Shown: piece by piece, positions 55,401 through 64,000 of the stretch
Position numbering within the stretch: position 1 is the stretch's first letter
Layout: every line of letters begins with the position of its first letter
Origin: Zerene cesonia
Lineage: Eukaryota > Arthropoda > Insecta > Lepidoptera > Pieridae
Direction of reading: 5' to 3'
DNA length: 64,000 bases
NCBI RefSeq assembly: GCF_012273895.1
Contig: NW_024045140.1
Coordinates: 748,261-812,260, forward strand
Position numbers and translations under genes: made by a program
The notes under the pieces: generated by a model
What the model was told of the DNA's origin: nothing
The model's database searches: none
Seen by the model: the letters and a program-made list of their open reading frames with translations, nothing else

Positions 55401-58400
55401 NNNNNNNNNNNNNNNNNNNNNNNNNNNNNNNNNNNNNNNNNNNNNNNNNNNNNNNNNNNNNNNNNNNNNNNNNNNNNNNNNNNNNNNNNNNNNNNNNNNN
55501 NNNNNNNNNNNNNNNNNNNNNNNNNNNNNNNNNNNNNNNNNNNNNNNNNNNNNNNNNNNNNNNNNNNNNNNNNNNNNNNNNNNNNNNNNNNNNNNNNNNN
55601 NNNNNNNNNNNNNNNNNNNNNNNNNNNNNNNNNNAATTTTTATTGGCTTTTTTAATAGTGGAGTCAATGTGTTCAATAAAGGATAAATTTTTATCAAATA
55701 TCACACCTAAATTTCGTGTGGATACTTAACGAGTTAATACAAAATTTGAAATTTGATACGAGAAGCTTATTCTGTTAATTTTGTAAATTGAATTATCATC
55801 ATCATCAACAGCCCATATATGTTCCCACTGCTGGGACACAGGCCTCCTATGAGGGTTCAGGCTATAATCCACCACGCTGGCCAAGTGCGAGTTGGCAGAT
55901 GTCACATGTCGTCGAACTTTTGATTCTTGGACATGCCGGTTTCCTCACGATGTTTTCCTTCACCGTTTTAAGCAGAAGTGATGTTATCCACATGTGTAGA
56001 TAAATTGAAAAATCAATTTATTTTATACACGCTCGCCCAGTCTCGAACCCTGAATTATCGATTTTGAAGTCCGAGGTTCTCACCACTGAGCCACCACAGC
56101 TTATAATTGAATTATACTACACTGTAATATACGCATAGAAGAATAATTATATATTGAATATACCATCAAACAGAGCGACAACGATCTGACAATCCGACAA
56201 AGCATATTTATTGGGTTTATCTTTTTTTGACGTGACAACGTCTTAAATTAGGTTGCGGCTCGGAGGCACTCATGAAAAAGTGTAACGCCCGGTAACGTTA
56301 CGATGAATCACCGAACTATGATCGGTCCGCCGCGCGCGCAGCACTAGAGAATTAGGCGCATTGTGTCTTGCGTGCTTGTGTCTCTGTCTCTGTCTTTTTA
56401 GTAAACAAAATATATTTTCTATAGTTATAACTTGTGCAATTCTTACTTTCATTCAATTCCTTGTTCCTATTGTGCAATTTAATAATATTCATATTAATAA
56501 ATATTCTACCAAGAAAAAGACGTTGTCACGTAAAATCTTCACCCGTAAAACCGACTTTACAGGCAACCATTTTTTTTATGTCATAGCGGGCAACTGAGCT
56601 GGTGGTTCGCCTGATGATAAGCGATCACCACCATCCATGAACAGAGCAGAGGTTTACCCGCTTTTAACTGGTAAGGGATAAGGAAAGGATGGATGACTAG
56701 AAAGAAGGAATGGACTGAAAAGAATGAGGAAAAAGAAATGGGCCTCTCGCTCCCACACTCACCGTACGAAACATAATAGCATGCTATTATTTCACGTCGG
56801 TTTTCTGTGGGGGTGTGGTGCTTCTCCAGTGAAAGCTGGCCCAATCCGTGCCGAAGCGTGCCTTGACTCCTAGATATAAGCATTATGTATTATATACCTA
56901 CCCTCGCAATACAAATGTGACCGGGCGCAATTGAGCGCGTTCACAGCTGTAGCTGCGCACACGCAACACGAGAGCGCTTTAACCACTCCAGAGAGAGCAC
57001 GGCGAGACTTCTCACCACGGGATCCGCCACCAGCACTCCATAATAACTGAAATATATATGGTTTTCCTCTCATTTGATCTCAAGATTTCATCCTTACAAT
57101 TGTTCAAACTACAGATGATATAATACTTTAATAGAAAAAACGATACACCACCTGAACAAACACTTTAGATGATTTTTACATATATATTGTTTTTTCTTTT
57201 CTTCTATTTATGAAAGAAAGAAGAAAGAAAGAAATAAATTTATTGTCTATAAACACAGCATTTTATGTTGTTTTAATTGCGTTTTTTTTTTGTTTTCTCC
57301 TTGATCTAGTTGCGATTTTATTATTTGATTTCCTTATGTGATGTTGACAATAAATGTGTTTATTATTATTATTATACAATAAAGTACAAAGTAATATTTA
57401 AAGAGATTTTCGTCGGCATCATTTCCAAGTGTGGCAAGCGAATTTTTGAAAATCTTTGAATGCAGTTTTCCTTCTTTTTAAGAATAACGGAATGTTTTCT
57501 TTGAGTAAAATTTTCTTATCACAGTTTTAATTGTACTATCGCTTCAGTTACTTCAGCGGTATTACAAAAATCTGTTTAGTCACTATAGCAATGACTGACA
57601 ATAGCTTATAATATTTACAACGAAAGTAATGAAGTTTTCTTTTAATGTCGCGGGTGAATTTTAACCAGCTCCCGTGGCCCCTTCACTCAAGCGGCTCGAC
57701 GGAACAGTGGGGTTTTGGTCGGTAAGAATGCGACATAACCCACGGCTCCATCCCCGGGGGCCGTGGGTATCTATGCAAGATTTCCCCACTAAAAAAAAGG
57801 TTTTCTTTCAATGCCTAATGTTAAACATAACTTACTTAAATACATTTAGAAATTAAAAACTTTTTAACGGATTTTAAACGCGATTTATTCATTTAAAATC
57901 CGTTAAAAGTTTTTAATTTCTAAATGTATAATACTCGCGTGAAATCAAACACAAGAAAATACTATACTTATATACATGTCAATGAATTAAAACATATAAT
58001 GTTTTTCATACTCCCATACTCTTTTTTAAATATTCTCATATAAAAATGGATACATATAAGAACTAACATCACTATATACTATAAAATAAAGACGCTTTCC
58101 GTCGTCTGTGTGTCTGTATATCTTTCAAATTACGCAACAATTTTTATAGATTTGAGTGGTTTAAGCAGAAGGTTTATATGGACAGTAATGTCGAAACAAA
58201 TGAGGAGACTGAAAGGTATTTTATTCCAAATATAACACTTGCGAAGTCGTGAGTCGTTACCTCCGGATCGTCTTTAGGGTCAACACCACAGTTCCACACA
58301 AGCAGAGACACACCGTGACTCGCACCATTACCCCGTATTAAACCCGCCACTTGTCCAACCTGAAATTTTGAGTTTAAAATGTCAAGGTTTATATTCAACT

Positions 58401-61400
58401 AGCTACGCCCCGCGGTTTCACCCGCGTAAGTCCGTATCTCGTATGAATATCGGGATAAAAAGTTGCCTATATGTTATTCCAATTGTCCAGCTGTCTACGT
58501 GCCAAATTTCATTGCAATCGGTTTAGTCGTTTTTGCGTCAAAGAGCAACAAACTCACACACATCCTTACAAACTTTCGCATTTATAATATTAGTAGGATA
58601 GGATTTATGTTAGTAGGAATCGATGAGTCGCAGTTTGTCTCTTCTGTCGACTTAAATTACCCTTCCCAATCCATTCCTTCCTTCCCATAGACAATCTTTT
58701 TCTTAATTCTTAAAGGCGGGCAGCGCATTCGCTGAGTCATTAACTTTACGAATGTTCAAGGGCGGTAGTGATAGCTTACCATCAGACAAAACACCAGTTT
58801 AATTTCTAAACACCAGTTTAGTTGCCCACTATGATGTAAAAAAATCTATACGTCGTAATGTATAATGTAATATATTCATAGAAATGATAAATCTGCTTAA
58901 CAACACTACAATAAAAAAGAAGTTTTAACACGCTCTTACTATTTGTTTATATCTGTGACTAACTCAAGGGAGAGGCTAAGGAGCCTAAATTTTGGCTCAC
59001 TTTAAATGGTCAGATTTATGAGAAATTTGTACATTTCTAAAAGATCGATGACAAAACAATAATTTCATGAGTTCATCTTATTATCTTGATTAGGATCGTT
59101 GGGATTAAATAATTTCCTTATACTCTTCATAAGGGCAAGTGAGACAATTTAGTTGATGTTTGAGTTTATATAAAAAGGAATATTTACTATTTATACCTTA
59201 CAGTAAGTTATTGTTAAAAAACAAACTTCAGTTTTAAATGAAAGAACAAATAGGATTTTACTAACTCACAAGAAACACACTAACAAACATCAACGTCACG
59301 TAATCGGCAACTTAATAGATAGTTAACGAGACAACAGATAAAAAAGATAATAAAATTATGTCCTTATGATTTTATTATCATAAAAAATTAATTAGATAAC
59401 ATTAAAATATTTACGTTTACATGTATCTTAAAACTGACAAAACAGGTAGGGAATTTTCATAATACTTACTGGCAACCCCAACAAATCTTTCCCATCGGCT
59501 TGCAAGAGACAATCCCCAGTTGTCAATCCGGCCGAATCAGCTCTAGATCCGGTTGTCACGTCATGAACCTGAAAAAGACCCACCGTTTTATATAAATCTT
59601 CGATCATTACTAACAACTAGATACACAACCAGGGACAGAAAATGTCTACCCTGGATGTACTTTTAATGCTTTGTCTTTGAAAAAATCCGACTTTAATTCA
59701 ATGGAATAAGGTCGAGTTTATTTTGTTCTATATTTACCAGATTAGTTTTTTTTATAGGATTCAGTATCTAGTTGATTTTATTAATTGAAGTTAATATAAT
59801 TACATCTTTATCGTTTTAGAAGACGTTTGTTTAACATTTTCAACAGACATTAAATTGAAGAGGTTTAAAATTAATCCTACTTCCTACTATCCTACTATCC
59901 TCCTATATTATAAAGGCGAAAGATTGTAAGGATGTGTGTGCGTTTGTTGCTCTTTCACGCAAAAACTACTGAACTGATTGCAATGAAATTTGGTACGTAG
60001 ACAGCTGGACAACTGGAATAACATATAGGCAACTTTTTATACCGATATTCCTACGAGATACGGACTTACGCGGGTCAAAGCGCGGGGCGAAGTTAGTCCA
60101 CTGTATTTTTTAGTAACATTTACCTCAGAACTCACTTAAACTCACTCAGATCCCACTTAACTTTGATCTAGTTCTAACAATAAAGAGGCAGTTTAATTTT
60201 TTGTTAAAAATAATAAAATATTACCATGTTAGTGTAATAAGTATTATATTATGAGTCATTAATTTTAAGACAAGACGTTACTGAGAATTGTGAAAAAAAT
60301 TGCGGATTTTTGGCGCGAAATTAAAGCCCATCAATTGTATTTTAATAATAACGTGTTTAGAAATTAAAGACTTTTTAACGGATTTTAAACGCGATTTATT
60401 CATTACATTATTAACCCGACGTTTCGAACACTTTACAGCGAGCGTGGTCACGGGGAGACTGAGTCAGTCTGAATAAATCGCGTTTAAAATCCGTTAAAAA
60501 GTCTTTAATTTCTAAATGTATAATACTCGCGTAAAATCAAACACAAGAAAATACTATAATAACGTGTTTCTTACCCAAGGATAAGGATCCCATAGCGTTC
60601 TTGTTAAACGGAAGCCGAGGCCTTCGCCCTCGTCCTCCGGTAGATTTAACTGAAAAAAAAAAACTTTAAAATTATAACAAGTTTTAATAAAAGTGGATGA
60701 CTAACTACATAGTATAAAACGAAGTCGCCTTCTCTGTCTATGTCCCTATTAAGTCGGCATTTCATGGCGTTTTTTATATTTCACATTTATTGAACTACTC
60801 AGAATTTAACGCATGCGAAGCCGCGGGCAAACAGTAGTTGTGTTTATAAAAACTAGCCGTAGTACAGTCTTCACACGAAAAGCTTTCTTCTAGGGTTATA
60901 TTACTATAAAAAACTTATCAATTCACTAGTTCATGAGATAAGCGCGTTCAAACAAATAAAGTCATCAGCTTGACCTACTGATGACCTACATTAATAATAA
61001 TAAATATCGTTTCTATACTGGCGTAATAAAAATCATAATTTAGACAAACAAAATTTTATAAAAGTCGTGCTTTTAGCGTAATAGACTTGTGTTTTTACAT
61101 TTAAATAAATTACTAGCTGCACGCCCCGGCTTCGCCCGAGGTACATATACAGCCTTCCATTCAGTGAAGTGAAATCGCAGCTTTCAAATGGTGAAAGAAT
61201 TTTTGAAATCGGCCCAGTGGTTTTTATGTTAAACGTTATTACCTTATAAAAATTCAAGAGATTCCTCTTTGTAATCTTATATCATTAAACGAGCAATTCT
61301 TATATTTTCTAGCTAGGAATCTTTTGTAGAATATGTCATATTTGTGTTTTATTCGTGTTTAATCGAATTAAACTTACTTTTTTAACAAATAGGATTTATT

Positions 61401-61748
61401 TAATTATTATTGAATTATTATATAAATTATTATTAAATTATTATATTTATTTAATTATTATCAAATATTAGTACAATATTAGACTAGCTTGGCGCTTGCT
61501 TCGCCTGCTCAGGACAAGCAAAAAGGACAGTAACGGTATCCGCATAGCTTCCTTCCTAACCTATTAAATTCCTGTATTATCTCGCTGTTAAATATTTTTG
61601 TACCAAATTGCACCCAAATCGGTTTATTAGTTCGTGTTAAGAAGACAGACAGAATTAATTACGTATTTACAATATTTGTAGGTATTTTTATCATACTTAC
61701 AACAATGAGTCGCACCCCTGCTCTGAGCTCGCCTTCAAACGAATCCAT
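52377..61748 (-). CDS. PDZ-RING protein, probable E3 ubiquitin ligase (9 exons, 416 aa)
   Basis: Minus-strand exons 61701-61748, 60575-60649, 59470-59568, 58261-58359, 56902-57046, 53785-53876, 53113-53684, 52965-53023 and 52377-52438 join with matching phases at all eight junctions. Residues about 8-97 form a PDZ domain with the GLGF carboxylate-binding loop (EGEGLGFRLTR), DVTTGSRADSAGLTTGD and the GLPVGQVAGLIRG helix region. Residues 134-167 form a RING: C134-x2-C137-x9-C147-x3-H151-x2-C154-x2-C157-x6-C164-x2-C167, then REPLPP. This compact pattern resembles SIAH/SINA RINGs. Next comes a basic, Ser-Pro-containing low-complexity tail, a Cys-rich patch (about 260-332) and the end VYLLSPPPIYVLACDHQ. 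No TRAF-like SIAH substrate domain is seen. RINGs of this kind recruit E2 enzymes; the PDZ would bind C-terminal peptides of substrates. LNX/PDZRN ligases carry the RING before the PDZ domains, so this order differs. Ligase activity is inference. Confidence 0.87.
52965..53023 (-). CDS. PDZ-RING gene exon 8
   Basis: Acceptor TATTTTGTTTTAG; donor GTAAGT. Encodes DCNGQQSTSMDNLKTNNAC, with split codons at both ends that agree with the neighbouring exons. Confidence 0.82.
53113..53684 (-). CDS. PDZ-RING gene exon 7 (low-complexity and Cys-rich region)
   Basis: Acceptor TTTATTTACAG; donor GTTGGT (weak) in phase 2. Reading on past the donor reaches a stop six codons later, so intron retention would truncate the protein slightly. 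Confidence 0.88.
53785..53876 (-). CDS. PDZ-RING gene exon 6 (RING, second half)
   Basis: Acceptor TAAATTTAG; donor GTAAAA. Encodes CWTRLERCALCREPLPPKES, completing the RING, and AKNLVAEQ. The intron upstream is 3 kb and contains a LINE fragment with a gap. Confidence 0.9.
54040..54213 (+). mobile_element. Short Helitron-like element (family B)
   Basis: Ends CCGGGCGGAGCCGGGACGAG then CGTCTA; lies in PDZ-RING intron 5. Confidence 0.55.
54482..55720 (-). mobile_element. Non-LTR retrotransposon (LINE) 3' fragment spanning the gap
   Basis: At 55635-55720 the minus strand encodes LGVIFDKNLSFIEHIDSTIK, the block downstream of the reverse-transcriptase core in jockey-like elements. The other side of the gap ends in an AATAAA and A-rich tail (54482-54512). 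Truncated or broken; sits in PDZ-RING intron 5. Confidence 0.65.
54635..55634. other. Assembly gap (1,000 N) in PDZ-RING intron 5
   Basis: Exactly 1,000 N, flanked by parts of a LINE. Confidence 0.97.
55795..56102 (-). mobile_element. ATC-tailed SINE (PDZ-RING intron 5)
   Basis: Full-length minus copy beside the LINE fragment. Confidence 0.74.
56230..56531. mobile_element. 302-bp MITE, copy 2 (PDZ-RING intron 5)
   Basis: Same inverted ends and GC-rich core (GGACCGATCATAGTTCGGTG in one orientation) as the copy at 32755-33057. Confidence 0.7.
56577..56868 (-). mobile_element. Poly(A)-tailed SINE, same family
   Basis: Long minus copy ending 34 bases before PDZ-RING exon 5. Confidence 0.65.
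56902..57046 (-). CDS. PDZ-RING gene exon 5 (RING, first half)
   Basis: Acceptor TATATATTTCAG; donor GTAGGT in phase 1. Encodes SCCVCAATAVNALNCARSHL and YCE, that is six of the eight RING ligands together with the next exon's first Cys. Confidence 0.88.
58261..58359 (-). CDS. PDZ-RING gene exon 4 (PDZ end)
   Basis: Acceptor AAATTTCAG; donor GTAACG. Encodes VGQVAGLIRGNGASHGVSLL and a linker. Confidence 0.9.
58399..58600 (-). mobile_element. Lep1-like Helitron (family A) in PDZ-RING intron 3
   Basis: Full-length minus copy, 39 bases from exon 4. Confidence 0.72.
59470..59568 (-). CDS. PDZ-RING gene exon 3 (PDZ core)
   Basis: Acceptor TTTTTCAG; donor GTAAGT. Encodes VHDVTTGSRADSAGLTTGDC through DLLGLP. 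Confidence 0.92.
59901..60096 (+). mobile_element. Lep1-like Helitron (family A) in PDZ-RING intron 2
   Basis: TC start, full interior, TTAG at the end in place of CTAG. Confidence 0.7.
60355..60560. mobile_element. Palindromic MITE
   Basis: Arms TAGAAATTAAAGACTTTTTA... and its inverse flank a core with CGACGTTTCGAACACTTTAC. A core-less copy is at 57845-57970; others at 6525-6640, 7743-7975, 8905-9060, 9620-9715, 32550-32695. Confidence 0.6.
60575..60649 (-). CDS. PDZ-RING gene exon 2 (PDZ GLGF loop)
   Basis: Acceptor TTTTTTTTCAG; donor GTAAGA. Encodes LNLPEDEGEGLGFRLTRTLW. Confidence 0.9.
61701..61748 (-). CDS. PDZ-RING gene exon with start codon
   Basis: Encodes MDSFEGELRAGVRLIV; donor GTAAGT. 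The acceptor AG lies one base before the ATG, so the 5' UTR is spliced in directly at the start codon. An in-frame upstream coding exon cannot be fully excluded. Confidence 0.8.
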
Positions 61749-63111
61749 TCTGAAATAAACTGGATTTTAATTAATCTTTAAACTCCTCGCCGTTCCGAGT
61801 CCATTCCTTCTTTCCAGTCATCAATCCTTTCCTTATCTCTTATCGCTTAAAAGCAGGCAGCGCATTCTCAGAGGTCTGAGCCTCTGCGAATGGTCATGGG
61901 CGGTGGTGATCGCTTACCATCAGGCGAACCACCAGCTCAGTGACATACAAAAAAACTTAAAACATACGCTTTAATGATGGGATCAACTAAATTATCTCAC
62001 TTGCTCTTATACACAGTATACGTAAGGAAATTATTTAATCCCAGCGATCCCCAGGATAATAAGATAAACTCATGAAACTATTGTATTGTCACCGATCCGC
62101 GATAAGTGTACAGAGTTTGAGTTCAATCTGTCCGTGTGAAGTGGGGCAAAGTCGAGTCTAAACGAGTCGGTTACATACAAACATACAGGCGAAGCTGATA
62201 AAAGCGTGTAAACAAGTATTTTTAGATGTTTTCTGATACAATCCATCGCACCCGGCTGTACCTGTTGAGGGCTGCCATGCTAATAATAACGAAACGTCAT
62301 GAAATTTTAGGCAATTATATAAATTCATTTTAACTTGCCTTCCAAACATAGTTTGAATCAGTATTTTTATTGCAGAGGTGATGTTTATCAGCTAAACCAA
62401 TTTTGATGTCTTTTTCACATGTGAAAGCGAATTTTTATCATTTAGTTAGTTACATATTAACAGGTCGAATTTATGACTAAGCTTCATCCGTGGCGTCGTA
62501 CAGTAGCTGATGATCCAGACTGTAATCTATCTTTACGAGGAATTTCATCAAAATCTGCGAAGCTATTTTTACATGAACGTGTAACATACATACAGCGCCA
62601 TAAAGTTTCGTGTTTTTAATGTTAAGAGAAACAAAAAGCTCACCTATTTATTACTAAAACACAATTTTACAAGCACTCAATATAAAAGCATTGATTAAAC
62701 TGCAATATGTGAGAGTTTATCGACATATGGGTCTAGTTTAGTGATGTGCGTCTATGAATATCGATGTCAACATTTTCTGTACAACCTAGCTATATATACA
62801 GCTATATTATATTGAAACTTCACACCCTCAGAATTGCTCGGAGATATTTTACTATTAAAAAGTTATTTTTGCTACCCTTTCCAAGTTATCCTTCAACAAA
62901 TAAAATGATACAAATCTGTACACACTAAATAGTTAATTTATTCAACTGTTTTTGAGAATAGATTATTGCATAGATATATATTTCAAGTTTTTGTAGATTA
63001 TTCTTCTAATTTCATATGTGTACCTACTTTCTTTCGACTGTATCATTTACAAAGCTCAAGAAGCCATTTTCTAAAACTTTATTTTTGATACACATAAACA
63101 TGTACGCTATG

Positions 63112-63425
63112 ACATAAAAAAAGAAAATGTTTTGTTTGTCACAGCGGGCAATTGAGCTGGTGGTTCGCCTGATGGTAAGCGATCATCACCGCCCATGAAC
63201 AGACCAGAGGTAGTGTCTCTGCGAATGCACTGCCCGCTTTTATGGGGTAAGGGAAAAGGAAAGGATTAACGACAGGAAACAAGGAATGGACTGGAACGGG
63301 TGAAGAAAAGGAAACGGGCCCCCACTCACCGTAACGAACACAGTGGCATGCCACTGTTTCACGCCGGTTTTCTGTGGGGGTGTGATACTTCCCCGGTGCG
63401 AGCTGTCCCAATTCGTGGCGAAGCG
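63112..63425 (-). mobile_element. Poly(A)-tailed SINE, same family
   Basis: Long minus copy next to the probable PDZ-RING 5' UTR exon. Shorter copies of this family: 611-795, 4478-4678, 5560-5825, 15114-15412 (two in opposite orientation), 37276-37350, 43472-43630, 49536-49800, 58655-58842, 61793-61955. Confidence 0.65.
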
Positions 63426-63498
63426 TTTTCTACTCTCACATACAAGAATCATTACTATCGATAAATAACTATCGAACACAAGACATCACTACACATAC

Positions 63499-63600
63499 CA
63501 GTTTGCCTCACAGCATGGCCACGGCCTCAGTTACAACATTTCGGTGGCCTTGCCGCTTCGCGTTGGAATATTTTGATTTGTATATCGAAGGTCACATTTC
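63499..63600 (-). other. Probable 5' UTR exon and promoter region of the PDZ-RING gene
   Basis: A GC-richer segment ends at a GTATGT donor (63498-63493). Its minus strand carries two minimal uORFs, ATG-TTG-TAA and ATG-CTG-TGA. The 5' boundary is unknown, and there is no transcript evidence. Confidence 0.35.
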
Positions 63601-64000
63601 TATTTATTAAAAAAAAACACACAAACATTTGTAGTTGTTTATTTAGTATATACATATATGTATATTGTAGTATTTTAATATTTAAAATCACTGACAGATG
63701 ATTCAGGAATAAATAAAGTTTAAAAAATAATAAATATTTGATATGGTAACAGAATTTTGTGAAACTGGATGTAGATAATTAATATAAAATTAAAAAAAAA
63801 AAATTAATCGTGCTAACACGCTAATATTATAAATGTGAAAGTTTGTTCGTTTGGATGTTTGTCCGTCAATCACGCTGAAACTACTGAACGGATTTTGATG
63901 ACATTTGGTATATAGACAGGGTAGGATACTTTTTATTCCGATTAGATGCTCCCTTGATAAAACAGGAATCTTGATACCCCCGAAACCCCCTATATACTAA

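Overview
This is eukaryotic DNA, almost certainly a lepidopteran (butterfly or moth) genome. It is AT-rich, with short exons bounded by GT-AG introns, and packed with insect non-autonomous transposons, above all short Helitrons that start TC, end in a hairpin plus CTAG and sit between A and T (the Lep1 type). There are several SINE families, MITEs, large microsatellites and four runs of N. There are no operons, CRISPR arrays or functional tRNA/rRNA genes. I joined exons by hand: splice sites and codon phase agree at every junction listed.

Layout. (1) 0.9-2.7 kb, + strand: a two-exon gene for an 80-residue secreted Cys/Pro-rich protein, with TATA box and poly(A) signal. (2) 2.7-20 kb: no gene seen; nested mobile elements. 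(3) 20.0-38.65 kb, + strand: ten coding exons of an Ig/FNIII adhesion protein recognised as the klingon (klg) orthologue, 443 residues. Its introns hold tandem-repeat arrays that abut splice sites, a two-hairpin palindrome and many transposons. (4) 38.7-43.3 kb: klg 3' flank, converging on the next gene. (5) 43.3-50.85 kb, - strand: seven exons of a 306-residue C2H2 zinc-finger protein with six fingers (the first atypical) and an acidic tail holding three psi-K-x-E SUMO-consensus sites. (6) 52.4-61.75 kb, - strand: nine exons of a 416-residue protein with an N-terminal PDZ domain followed by a compact SIAH-like RING, a probable E3 ubiquitin ligase; a probable 5' UTR exon lies near 63.5 kb.

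The genes do not form a pathway. klg encodes a cell-surface homophilic adhesion molecule (known in flies for R7 photoreceptor development and memory), the zinc-finger protein is probably a nuclear DNA-binding factor, and the PDZ-RING protein is probably a cytoplasmic ligase recruited by C-terminal peptides. The points most worth a second look are the uncharacterised secreted protein, the PDZ-then-RING order, the repeat arrays that form parts of splice sites, the paired perfect hairpins in klg intron 6, and a TIR transposon whose interior is an assembly gap.
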